From NCBI GenBank assembly GCA_963781785.1, contig CAWAHD010000001.1, positions 1,054,001 through 1,118,000 of the forward strand: a DNA stretch of 64,000 nt, read 5' to 3'. Position numbers and translations under genes: made by a program. This stretch comes from CAWAHD01 sp963781785. Lineage in GTDB: Bacteria; Planctomycetota; Planctomycetia; Isosphaerales; Isosphaeraceae. Positions 1-10,600 of the stretch are shown here, piece after piece. The notes beneath the pieces were generated by a model that was not told where the DNA came from, did not search any database, and worked only from the letters and a program-made list of their open reading frames with translations. Every line of letters starts with the position of its first letter. Within the stretch, counting starts at the first letter, position 1.

Positions 1-1054
1 GACTCAGGCCTATGTCAAGCGCGTCGTCGGTCTGCCGGGCGAATCGATCCGCATCGTCGACGGCGACGTGTTCGCCGATGGTCAAATCCTGCGGAAATCA
101 TTCCCCGAGATCCGGGCCACGAAGATCCTGGTGCACGACAGCCGTTTCCCCGCCCGCAATGCCAGCCGGTATCCTCGATGGCTGTTCCGGCGCGGCGACC
201 GCGCCGGGCCGCTGGAAAGCGGCTGGAAAAGCGATGAAGGCAAATTCGTCCACGATGTTCCGAGCGGAGTTTCTGCCCGTCCGCTCGACGATTGGCTCGT
301 GTACAAGCACTGGGATCCGGCAAAGGGCCGTTATGGGCCCATCTGCGACTTCTACGCCTACAATGGCTCCGAACCCCGGGACGGAAACGAGATCAAGGAC
401 CTCGGCGTCGAAGCACGCATGCGCGTGAGCGGATCGGTCGAGACCATGTCTCTGGCACTTCGTTCCGGCTCCGATCAATTCCTCCTGCGAGTCCCTGTGA
501 CCAGTGACGGCCCGATCGACTTGACGCGAAATCGCCGGAGAGTGACCCTGGAGAATTGCTATAATCCATTTAAGGAAAAAGGATTATGGCCAAAGTCGGT
601 TCTCGTCGAGGCTGCCGTGATCGATCGCCGCGTGCAGGTGGCCATCGATGGCCGGCTGCTCTTTGACCCGTACGATTACGAACCACTGGCCTCAGGAATC
701 AGGGCCAACGAAAGCCCGATCGCCGTCGGAGTGCGTGGCGGTTCGCTCGAGGTCAGCGAGCTGCGGATTTATCGCGATATCTACTACACCGGGAGCCTGG
801 CCAACACCCCGCGGTACTCACACGGCACGCGTGCCGCGGTGATTCTGGGGCCCGACGACTACTTCGTTCTCGGCGACAACAGTCCCGTATCCAACGATTC
901 CCGTTTCTGGACGGAAGGGCCGGTGGTGCGCGGCTCGATGTTCGTGGGCAAGCCGTTCCTCGTCCATCTGCCGGGGCAGCTCGTACCGCTGGAGGTCTTC
1001 GGCCGGTCTGTGTGCTGGGTTCCCGATCCTCGTCGAATCCGTTACATTCGTTAG
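1..1054 (+). CDS. lepB: Signal peptidase I-like protein, 5'-truncated by window edge
   Basis: This is the C-terminal part of a type I signal peptidase (S26 family), the membrane serine protease that removes signal peptides from exported proteins. The reading frame is open from base 2. It starts with the conserved KRVVGLPGE box that carries the catalytic lysine, and near the end has the conserved GDNSPVSNDSRFW box. Between them is an insert of about 230 residues, far larger than in E. coli LepB, resembling the insert in the next gene, so the two are probably tandem paralogues. The serine-containing N-terminus lies outside the window. The next gene starts about 120 bases downstream on the same strand. 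Family assignment is firm; the role of the insert is unknown. Confidence 0.85.
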   Translation, partial: TQAYVKRVVGLPGESIRIVDGDVFADGQILRKSFPEIRATKILVHDSRFPARNASRYPRWLFRRGDRAGPLESGWKSDEGKFVHDVPSGVSARPLDDWLVYKHWDPAKGRYGPICDFYAYNGSEPRDGNEIKDLGVEARMRVSGSVETMSLALRSGSDQFLLRVPVTSDGPIDLTRNRRRVTLENCYNPFKEKGLWPKSVLVEAAVIDRRVQVAIDGRLLFDPYDYEPLASGIRANESPIAVGVRGGSLEVSELRIYRDIYYTGSLANTPRYSHGTRAAVILGPDDYFVLGDNSPVSNDSRFWTEGPVVRGSMFVGKPFLVHLPGQLVPLEVFGRSVCWVPDPRRIRYIR

Positions 1055-1176
1055 CAGGACGCGTAGCTGTCGCGCTGCCCATTTGTCCAGAGTGGGGTGG
1101 GGCGGACGGAGCGCGGAAGAGTGGAAGCCGGCCCAAGGCCCTCGGGCGCGATGGGGGAGAGGAAAAGAACAAGACG

Positions 1177-2934
1177 ATGGGACGGTCTTCCGCCACCTTG
1201 CAGCCGGCCACCAAGGCCTCCACGGTCGCCGCTCGCCCCCAGACCAAGGAGGGCCATCGCGACACGGTCGAAGCTATCGTCGTCGCGTTCATCCTCGCCC
1301 TGGTGGTGCGGGGCTTCGAGGCCCAGGCCTTTGTGATCCCCACCGGATCAATGGCTCCGACCTTGATGGGACGCCACAAGGAGATCGCTTGTCCGGAATG
1401 CGGATTCGTTTACGCGGTCAACGCATCACAGGAAATCGATTCGCATCCGTCCAATCGGACCGTCTATTCAGGCGTCTGCGTGAACTGCCGGTACAAGGCC
1501 CGGGTCGACAGCGAGCCGAGCTTCAAGGGCGACCGCATCCTGGTCATGATGTTCCCGTACGACCTGCCCGCGCTACCCGGCAGCGGGTCTCCAGAGCGAT
1601 GGGACGTCGTGGTCTTCCGCTATCCCGAGGATCCTGAAGTCAGCTACATCAAGCGCCTGGTCGGGTTACCCGGCGAGGTGGTGCGGATCTTCCACGGCGA
1701 CGTCTACATCAAGCCGCCAGCCGGTGAGACCTATGCGTTGACCCGCAAGCCGCTCAAGCATCAATCCGCCATGCAAATCAACGTCTATGACGATCGCCAT
1801 CGGTCGCGCACCCTGGCAAGAGATCCCCAGTGGCTCAGGTGGCGAAGCGAAGACGGCGGCTGGCGGATTGTCGAACCATCGGCCAGTGTTTATCAATGCC
1901 GCAACCAGCCGGGCGAGTGGTCCGAGTTGCGCTATCACAACCTCGTCCCCGAGCCCGATCAGTGGGATGCGCTGCGGCGCGACCGCCCTTTGCCACGCGC
2001 GGCCCGCGCCAGCCTGATCACCGACTTTTATTCCTACAACACCAATATCATGGTCGCCCCGTCCTCGCGCCTCCTCGACGAAGATGACCCCGATCGGGAA
2101 TCCCCGAGCTTGCTCGACGACAACGAGCGCGATCGGGACGCATGGATGCAGCCCCATTGGGTCGGTGATCTGACGCTTGATGCCAACCTTGATATCCAGG
2201 AAGCGGGGCCCGATAGCTCGATACGTCTGGAACTCGTGAAGGCGGGAGTTCCGCATCGGTGCACGATCGACCTGGCAACCGGCGTGGCGGTCGTTTTTCG
2301 GGGCGATCGAGAGCTTGGCCGCTGGAATACAACGATCAAGGGCAAGGGCCGTCACCACGTCGAGTACGCCAATGTCGATGACCGTGTCAGCCTGATTGTC
2401 GACGGCCGGAGCCCCGGCAATGAGGGCTTCGAATACGAGTCAGAGGGGTCCGTCCCGATTCCAACCGAAGCCGACCTCAGACCGGCAGCGATCGCCGCCC
2501 GAAATGCGTCAATCTCCGTGAGCGACCTTGTCCTCAAGCGCGATATCTACTATACCCAGTACCCCAGTCGGTTCGATTACGGAATGGTCTGGGAGGATCA
2601 GTACCCTCACACCTCGGCCGCGCTCTTCGATTTTCTCTCAGATCCCTCCCGGTTCCCCAATCTGGCTAATGTGAGATCGCATGAGTACGATATCGGTCCC
2701 GGTCGATATTTCATGCTGGGAGACAACAGTCCCTGCAGCAAGGACAGCCGAGGCTGGGGATCAGACGATGCCGCCTGGGACACTCTCGACCGGAAACCCT
2801 GGGAAGTTCCGCGGCCGCTCCTGACCGGCAAAGCATTTTTCATCTACTGGCCGCATGGGGTCCCGATCGGCCCCGACTTCCGGTACAACTTTTTGATTCG
2901 CCCGTACTTCGAACGCATGAGGTGGATTCGCTAG
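1177..2934 (+). CDS. lepB: Signal peptidase I with large zinc-ribbon-containing insert
   Basis: A 585-residue type I signal peptidase. After a short cytoplasmic segment there is one membrane helix (about residues 30-45), then the serine box (FVIPTGSMAPT), the lysine box (YIKRLVGLPGE) and the GDNSPCSKDSRGWG box, so the Ser/Lys dyad is complete. It is about twice the usual length. One extra segment between the Ser and Lys boxes has CPEC and CVNC pairs, like a zinc ribbon; another of about 230 residues between the Lys and GDN boxes looks like a beta-sandwich. The ATG at 1177 was chosen because it follows a purine-rich GGAGAGGAAAAG stretch and precedes the membrane helix; the open frame reaches back to 1012 but would overlap the upstream paralogue. 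An ABC ATPase gene follows after 44 bases. Confidence 0.88.
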   Translation: MGRSSATLQPATKASTVAARPQTKEGHRDTVEAIVVAFILALVVRGFEAQAFVIPTGSMAPTLMGRHKEIACPECGFVYAVNASQEIDSHPSNRTVYSGVCVNCRYKARVDSEPSFKGDRILVMMFPYDLPALPGSGSPERWDVVVFRYPEDPEVSYIKRLVGLPGEVVRIFHGDVYIKPPAGETYALTRKPLKHQSAMQINVYDDRHRSRTLARDPQWLRWRSEDGGWRIVEPSASVYQCRNQPGEWSELRYHNLVPEPDQWDALRRDRPLPRAARASLITDFYSYNTNIMVAPSSRLLDEDDPDRESPSLLDDNERDRDAWMQPHWVGDLTLDANLDIQEAGPDSSIRLELVKAGVPHRCTIDLATGVAVVFRGDRELGRWNTTIKGKGRHHVEYANVDDRVSLIVDGRSPGNEGFEYESEGSVPIPTEADLRPAAIAARNASISVSDLVLKRDIYYTQYPSRFDYGMVWEDQYPHTSAALFDFLSDPSRFPNLANVRSHEYDIGPGRYFMLGDNSPCSKDSRGWGSDDAAWDTLDRKPWEVPRPLLTGKAFFIYWPHGVPIGPDFRYNFLIRPYFERMRWIR

Positions 2935-2978
2935 GACGATTTAACGACGGAAAAGTCGCGATCAAGGAGGATCGAGCA

Positions 2979-3959
2979 ATGCCCCTCTTGCAGGTGCGCG
3001 GACTGGAAAAGCGCTATGGCCGCCGTATGGTCGTCAGCGGGGTCGACTACGACGTCGAGCGCGGCGAGGTTGTCGGACTGCTCGGGCCCAACGGCGCAGG
3101 CAAGACAACCAGCTTTCGGATGACCATTGGCCTGATCGATTCCGATGGTGGTACCGTCCTCTTTGATGACCGCGACGTCAGTCGCCTGCCGATGTACCTT
3201 CGCGCTCGAGCGGGCATGGGATACCTGGCCCAGGACTCCAGCGTCTTCCGGCAGTTGTCCGTCGAAGACAACCTCATGGCCATCCTCGAAACACGCTCCC
3301 ACATGACCCGAAAGCAGCGAAAGGACCGCCAGAATGAGCTGCTCGACCAGTTCGGGCTGACCAAGATCCGCAAGACCAAGGCCAATCGTGTCTCCGGCGG
3401 TGAGCGCCGGCGCATCGAGATCGCTCGCTCGCTGATCACGGAGCCCAAGATGATCATGCTCGACGAGCCGTTCGCGGGCATCGATCCCAAAACGGTCGCC
3501 GAGATCCAGGACCAGATCCGCGACCTGGTGGTGCGCTACAACATCGGCATCCTGTTGACCGACCACCAGTTCCGGGAAACCCTCGAAGTGACCGACCGCT
3601 GCTACGTCATCCGCGAGGGGCGGGTCTTTGCCTATGGAAATCGGGAGCAGATCCTCGCCAACCCCGACGTCCGGCGCTACTACATCGGCGAGAGGTTCGA
3701 CGTCGGCCACTTGGCCGACCGGCGCCGGCCGCCCGGAATCGCGCAATCCCAATCACCGGCCGATTCCCTGAGCGCGGGCACCGAAGACGCCGTGGCCCAG
3801 CTACCGGCTTTGCCGGGTCACTTCATCACCACGCACGTGATTCAGGGCGAAGTCAGCGAGCTGTCCGTCGAGTCCACCCAGACCGACGCGTTCCTGACCG
3901 ATCCGGGCGATGACGACCAGGCGCCGGGGTACCTGTACCGCGTAGAAGATGATTATTGA
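2979..3959 (+). CDS. lptB: LptB-like ABC transporter ATP-binding protein
   Basis: A 326-residue ABC ATPase most like LptB, the cytoplasmic motor that drives lipopolysaccharide export from the inner membrane. Visible motifs in order are Walker A (GPNGAGKTT), the signature VSGGERRRIEIARS, Walker B with MIMLDEPFAGID, and the H-loop histidine in LLTDHQ. The EPFAGIDP string and IRDLV spacing are typical of LptB rather than amino-acid transporters. The start follows a strong AAGGAGG site. About 80 residues beyond the usual 240-residue LptB length form a low-complexity acidic tail of unknown role. No permease gene (lptF/G) is adjacent. The last 7 bases overlap the convergent PEP-CTERM gene. Confidence 0.85.
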   Translation: MPLLQVRGLEKRYGRRMVVSGVDYDVERGEVVGLLGPNGAGKTTSFRMTIGLIDSDGGTVLFDDRDVSRLPMYLRARAGMGYLAQDSSVFRQLSVEDNLMAILETRSHMTRKQRKDRQNELLDQFGLTKIRKTKANRVSGGERRRIEIARSLITEPKMIMLDEPFAGIDPKTVAEIQDQIRDLVVRYNIGILLTDHQFRETLEVTDRCYVIREGRVFAYGNREQILANPDVRRYYIGERFDVGHLADRRRPPGIAQSQSPADSLSAGTEDAVAQLPALPGHFITTHVIQGEVSELSVESTQTDAFLTDPGDDDQAPGYLYRVEDDY

Positions 3960-4606
3960 CCGGGCTTTCTGCGCATGCTCCGGAAAAGCCAGGCGGCACC
4001 CAGCAATCCGAGGGTTGCCGAAACCAGCGACGAGGGCTCCGGAACGATTGCTCCAAGGGTGATCGTGATGGTGCCGCTACTCAGCGTGTCGATCGGGATG
4101 GTGCTCTGATCGGGCGCTACCAAGCCGGTCGCAGGGAAGGCTGTGAGCGACACAGTGACCGGACCAAGAGATGCCGACGACGCGACATCGAACATCACTC
4201 TCCCCAGGCCAAGACTTGCACCGGTACCCAGCATCGTGGAGCCAGAAACCGCGATGTCCGAGGCATCCAGGGTTGTGCCGGTGGCCGTAGCGATCTGGGG
4301 CCCGAACAGCGAGTTTCCGGCAAATATATACGTATTGATGGACGTACTTGTGTCTGCGCCGGTAAAGCTGACGCCGCTGCCGGCGGCCACGGAAATCTCG
4401 AACGAAAAGCCAGCGATATTAGCGGGCGATCCGGTGTTAGTCACGTCGACTTCCAGCGAATCGCCGGTACTGCCTGTGCCGGCGGATACGCTCTGGACCG
4501 AGACGATGATACCTGCGCCGGCTGGTCGAGCGCTAGATAGCAGGAGCCCGGCAAGGGCAAAGCCCAGGAAACCGCGCCAGAACCGAGACGCCAGGGAACC
4601 GTGCAT
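3953..4606 (-). CDS. PEP-CTERM sorting domain protein
   Basis: A 217-residue exported protein. It begins with a signal peptide (hydrophobic FLGFALAGLLLSS followed by an ARPAGA-type cleavage region). The central part is a beta-rich domain resembling cohesin/Big-type extracellular modules, and it ends in a textbook PEP-CTERM signal: VPEPSS, a hydrophobic helix and a terminal RSMRRKPGQ basic cluster. Such proteins are processed by an exosortase and delivered to the cell surface. The ATG at 4606 has AGAGGAG about 8 bases upstream, so the longer open frame to 4666 is not used. It lies just downstream of, and in the same direction as, the giant repeat protein; no exosortase gene is in the window. 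Confidence 0.85.
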   Translation of the reverse strand: MHGSLASRFWRGFLGFALAGLLLSSARPAGAGIIVSVQSVSAGTGSTGDSLEVDVTNTGSPANIAGFSFEISVAAGSGVSFTGADTSTSINTYIFAGNSLFGPQIATATGTTLDASDIAVSGSTMLGTGASLGLGRVMFDVASSASLGPVTVSLTAFPATGLVAPDQSTIPIDTLSSGTITITLGAIVPEPSSLVSATLGLLGAAWLFRSMRRKPGQ

Positions 4607-4699
4607 CAAGGGTCTCCTCTTTTTGTCGTCAAGGACGGGAAAACCCGGCCTGGAAGCTCGAAACACTTCGCTTGCCCGGCTCCCTCGAGCAGAAATTCG

Positions 4700-7600
4700 T
4701 CACAGGTGGTTGCCAATTCGATGCCGCGCGATCTGGACGTCGGTCATGTCAACGCTCCCGTCGCCATCCAGATCGGCGAAGATGTTGTAGGTTTGGCCGA
4801 TGTCATCGTAGATGGCGAGCACGTCCGCAATGCTCACGTACCCATCGTCGTTGACATCCCCGTAAAGCACTCGGAAGTTCTGATCAAACGGACTGGCGAG
4901 CGTGTTGCCCGCCGCGTCCTTGATGGCATTCGCGCCCGCGTTGATCACGCTCGTCGCGAATGTCCCTTGCGTGATGGTGTTGATCTTCCAGGTCAAAGTG
5001 TTCGTGCCGAGACCACTCAGTCCGGTCGTCGAGAGGCCGGTCAGGCTGCCTACCGTGGCGGTTGTGATCGGCTCACTGAAGACGATCTTGATCGCGGTAA
5101 TCTGCCAGGGTAAATCATAACGTGTGGAGCCGATCAGATTATAGGTCAGATTCTTGACACCGAAGACGACGTCGTATTCCGTAATCGTCGGCGCGATCGT
5201 GTCGATCTGGATATTCTTGTTCGCGCTGAGCGAACCCGCCGCACCGGGGGCCGGCAGCGTCAAGTTCGCGGCGTTGGGGTTGGTCACCATGTCAAAGATC
5301 GTGCCGCCGTTGAGTGTGAGGGCGGTTGCGCTGGTGTAATCGAGCTTCGAGCTGTTCTCGCCGGCAGCGACCGTGTAGGTAAACGTCAAGGTGCTGGTGC
5401 CGCTGCCGCTCGAATAAGTGGCCGTTCCACCGGAGTTCAGAGCGAGCTCCGGGGTGCCGGTAACAACGACCGGCTTGCTCCAGCTCACGGTGATCGTGAT
5501 GACCGCCCCCAATCCGTAGATGCCGTTGGCGTCTGTCGAGCTCACTCCGGTCACCGTCGGAGCGGTCGTATCGATCACGATCGACTTGGTGCCAGAGATC
5601 GAGCCCGACGAGCCTGGTGCCGGAAGTGTCAAGACCGCGGCGTTGGGGTTGGTCACGGTGTCAAAGATCGTGCCGCCATTGAGCGTCAGGGCGGTCGTGC
5701 TGGTGTAGTCGAGCAAGGAGCTGTTCTCACCGGCGGCGACAGTGTACGTGAAGCTGAGCGTACTGGTGCCGCTGCCGCTGGAATAGCTGGCCGTGCCGCC
5801 GGAGTTGAGCGCCAGTTCGGGCGTGCCTGTGACCACCACTGGCACGCTCCAGCCAACGGTGATCGTGATCACCGAGCCGACGCCGTAGGTGCCGTTGGCG
5901 GTGGTTGAGCTAACTGCGGTGACTGTGGGAGCGGTGGTATCGATGACGATCTTGCTCTGCGAGAGCGAATTCGCCGAGCCCGGCGCCGGCAAGGTGAGGA
6001 GGGCCGCTACGCCGTGAGTATCGTCAATCGTGCCGCCGCTCAAAGTGAGCGCTGTGGTCGATGTTTCATCGAGCGGGTTGGCGGATTGTCCGGCGGCGAC
6101 GGTGTAGGTAAAGGTCAGGGTGGCGGTGCCGCTGCCGCTCGTGTAGCTGGCGGTGCCGCCGGAGTTGAGCGCGAGTTGAGGAGTGCCGGTGACGACCACA
6201 GTGTTGTCGAAGACGACCTGGATCGAAATGGACGAGCCGACGCCGTAGGCGCCGCTGGCGGTCGTCGAGCTGACGGCGGTCACTAATGTCGTTGTCGTGT
6301 CGATGACAATCGACTTGGTGCCGGAGATCGAGCCGGACGAGCCGGGCGCTGGAAGCGTCAAGTCCGCGGCATTGGGATTGGTCACCGTGTCAAAGATTGT
6401 GCCGCCGTTGAGCGTGAGGGCGGTCGTGCTGGTGTAGTCGAGCAAGGAACTGTTCTGTCCGGCGGCGACGGTGTAGGTGAAGGTCAAGGTGGTGGTGCCG
6501 CTGCCGCTGGAGTAGCTGGCCGTGCCGCCCGAGTTCAGCGCCAGCTCCGGCGTGCCGGTGACCACGACTGGCACGCTCCAGCCAACGGTGATCGTGATCA
6601 CCGAGCTCACGCCGTAGGTTCCGTTGGCGGTGGTTGACGTGACGGCCGTGACCGTGGGAGCGGTGGTGTCGATGCCGATCGACTTGGTGCCGCTGATCGA
6701 CCCGGACGAGCCCGGGGCGGGAAGCGTCAAGACCGCGGCATTGGGGTTGGTCACCGTGTCGAAGATCGTGCCGCCGTTGAGCGTGAGGGCGGTGGTGCTG
6801 GTGTAATCCAGTAACGAGCTGTTCTGTCCTGCGGCGACGGTGTAGGTGAAGGTCAGCGTGTTGGTGCCGCTGCCGCTGGAGTAGCTGGCCGTGCCGCCCG
6901 AGTTGAGCGCCAGTTCGGGCGTGCCTGTGACCACCACTGGCACGCTCCAGCCAACGGTGATCGTGATCACCGAGCTCACGCCGTAGGTTCCGTTGGCGGT
7001 GGTTGACGTGACGGCCGTGACCGTGGGAGCGGTGGTGTCGATGCCGATCGACTTGGTGCCGCTGATCGACCCAGACGAGCCGGGCGCTGGGAGTGTCAAG
7101 TCCGCGGCATTGGGGTTGGTCACCGTGTCGAAGATCGTGCCGCCGTTGAGCGTGAGGGCGGTGGTGCTGGTGTAATCCAGTAACGAGCTGTTCTGTCCTG
7201 CGGCGACGGTGTAGGTGAAGGTCAGCGTGTTGGTGCCGCTGCCGCTGGAGTAGCTGGCCGTGCCGCCCGAGTTGAGCGCCAGTTCCGGCGTGCCGGTGAC
7301 CACGACTGGCACGCTCCAGCCGACGGTGATTGTGATCACCGAGCTTACGCCGTAGGTTCCGTTGGCGGTGGTTGACGTGACGGCAGTGACCGTGGGAGCC
7401 GTAGTATCGATGACGATCTTGCTCTGCGAGAGCGAATTCGCCGATCCCGGCGCCGGCAAGGTGAGGAGGGCCGCTACGCCATGGGTATCGTCAATCGTGC
7501 CGCCGCTCAAGGTCAGCGCTGTGGTCGATGCTTCATCGAGCGGGTTGGCGGATTGTCCTGCGGCGACGGTGTAGGTAAAGGTCAGGGTGGCGGTGCCGCT

Positions 7601-10600
7601 GCCGCTCGCGAAACTGGCGGTGCCGCCGGAGTTGAGCGCGAGTTGAGGGGTGCCGGTGACGACCACGGTGTTGTCGAAGACGACCTGGACCGAAACGGAC
7701 GAGCCGACGCCGTAGGCGCCGCTGGCGGTCGTCGAGCTGACACCGGTCACTGACGTCGTTGTGGTGTCGATGACAATCGACTTGGTGCCGGAGATTGAGC
7801 CGGACGAGCCAGGCGCTGGAAGGGTCAAATCAGCCGCGTTGGGATTGGTGACGGTGTCGAAGATCGTGCCGCCGTTGAGCGTGAGGGCGGTGGTGCTGGT
7901 GTAATCGAGCAAGGAACTGTTCTGTCCGGCGGCGACGGTGTAAGTAAAGGTCAACGTGTTGGTACCGCTGCCGCTGGAATAGCTGGCCGTGCCGCCCGAG
8001 TTGAGCGCCAGTTCGGGCGTACCAGTGACCGCCACCGGCTTGCTCCAGCCGACGGTGATCATGATCATCGAGCCGATCCCATAGGTGCCGTTGGCCGTGG
8101 TTGACGTGACAGCGGTGACCGTAGGAGCGGTCGTGTCGATGGCAATTGACGTCGTGCCACTGATCGACCCGGATGAGCCGGGCGATGCCAAGGTAAGGAC
8201 CGCGGCATTCGGGTTGGTCACCGTGTCAAAGATCGTGCCGCCGTTCAAGGTCAGCGCCGTGGTGCTCGTGTAATCGAGCTTTGCGCTGTTCTGGCCGGCG
8301 GCCACGGTGTACGTGAACGTGAGCGTGCTGGTGCCGTTGCCGCTGGCGTAATCCGCCGTGCCGCCCGAGTTGAGCGCCAGCTCCGGAGTGCCGGTGACGA
8401 CGACCGGGACGCTCCAGCCGACGGTGATCGTGATGACCGAGCCCACGCCATAACTGCCGTTGGCCGTTGTCGAGGTAACGCCCGTGACCGTGGGAGCCGT
8501 GGTGTCGATCACGATCGACTTGGTGTTGGAGATCGATCCGGCCGCACCCGGTGAGGCAAGGGTCAGGACGGCGGCATTGGGGTTGGTCACCGTGTCAAAG
8601 ATCGTGCCGCCGTTCAAGGTCAGCGCCGTGGTGCTCGTGTAATCGAGCTTTGCGCTGTTCTGGCCGGCGGCCACGGTGTACGTGAACGTGAGCGTGCTGG
8701 TGCCGTTGCCGCTGGCGTAATCCGCCGTGCCGCCCGAGTTGAGCGCCAGCTCCGGAGTGCCGGTGACGACGACCGGGACGCTCCAGCCGACGGTGATCGT
8801 GATGACCGAGCCCACGCCATAACTGCCGTTGGCCGTTGTCGAGGTAACGCCCGTGACCGTGGGAGCCGTGGTGTCGATCACGATCGACTTGGTGTTGGAG
8901 ATCGATCCGGCCGCACCCGGTGAGGCAAGGGTCAGGACGGCGGCATTGGGGTTGGTCACCGTGTCAAAGATCGTGCCGCCGTTGAGCGTCAGCGCCGTGG
9001 TGCTCGTGTAATCGAGCTTTGCGCTGTTCTGGCCGGCGGCCACGGTGTACGTGAAGGTCAGCGTGCTCGTGCCGTTGCCGCTGGAGTAGTCGGCCGTGCC
9101 GCCTGAGTTGAGTGCCAGCTCCGGAGTGCCGGTCACGACGACGGGCTTGCTCCAAGCCATCGTGATGGTGATCACCGAGCCCACGCCATAACTGCCGTTG
9201 GCCGTTGTCGAGGTAACGCCCGTGACGGTGGGAGCGGTGGTGTCGATCACGATCGACTTGGTGTTGGAGATCGATCCGGTCGCACCCGGTGCGGCAAGGG
9301 TCAGGACGGCGGCATTGGGGTTGGTGACGGTGTCAAAGATGGTGCCGCCGTTCAAGGTCAGCGCCGCGGTGCTGGTGTAATCGAGCTTTGCGCTGTTCTG
9401 TCCGGCGGCGACGGTGTAGGTGAACGTCAGCGTGCTCGTGCCGTTGCCGCTGGAGTAGTCGGCCGTGCCGCCTGAGTTGAGTGCCAGCTCCGGAGTGCCG
9501 GTCACGACGACGGGCTTGCTCCAAGCCATCGTGATGGTGATCACCGAGCCCACGCCATAACTGCCGTTGGCGGTGGTCGAGGTAACGCCCGTGACCGTCG
9601 GAGCCGTGGTGTCGATCACGATCGACTTGGTGTTGGAGATCGATCCCGCCGCACCAGGTGAGGCAAGGGTCAAGACCGCGGCATTGGGATTGGTCACCGT
9701 GTCAAAGATCGTGCCGCCGTTCAGGGTCAGCGCCGCGGTGCTCGTGTAATCGAGCTTTGCGCTGTTCTGGCCGCCGGCCACGGTGTACGTGAACGTGAGC
9801 GTGCTCGTGCCGTTGCCGCTGGAATAGTCCGCGGTCCCGCCCGAGTTGAGTGCCAGCTCGGGAGTGCCGGTGACGACCACCGGGACGCTCCAGCCGACGG
9901 TGATCGTGATGACCGAGCCCACGCCATAACTGCCGTTGGCCGTGGTTGAAGTGACACCCGTGACCGTCGGTGCCGTCGTGTCGATCACGATCGACTTGGT
10001 GTTCGAGATCGATCCCGCCGCACCAGGTGCGGCAAGGGTCAGCACGGCGGCATTCGGGTTGGTGACGGTGTCAAAGATCGTGCCGCCGTTCAAGGTCAGC
10101 GCCGTGGTGCTCGTGTAATCGAGCTTCGAGCTGTTCTGACCGGCGGCAACGGTATACGTGAACGTCAGCGTGCTCGTGCCGTTGCCGCTTGCGTAGTCCG
10201 CCGTCCCGCCCGAGTTGAGTGCCAGCGCCGGAGTGCCGGTCACGACCACTGGCTTGCTCCAAGCCATCGTGATCGTGATCACCGAGCCCACACCATAACT
10301 GCCGTTGGCTGTTGTCGAGGTCACACCCGTCACCGTCGGAGCCGTCGTGTCGATCACGATCGACTTGGTGTTCGAGATCGATCCCGCCGCACCAGGTGCG
10401 GCAAGGGTCAGGACGGCGGCATTGGGGTTGGTGACCGTGTCGAAGATCGTGCCGCCGTTGAGCGTCAGCGCCGCGGTGCTGGTGTAATCGAGCTTTGCGC
10501 TGTTCTGGCCGGCGGCCACGGTGTACGTGAACGTGAGCGTGCTCGTGCCGTTGCCGCTCGCGTAGTCGGCCGTGCCGCCGGAGTTGAGTGCCAGCGCCGG

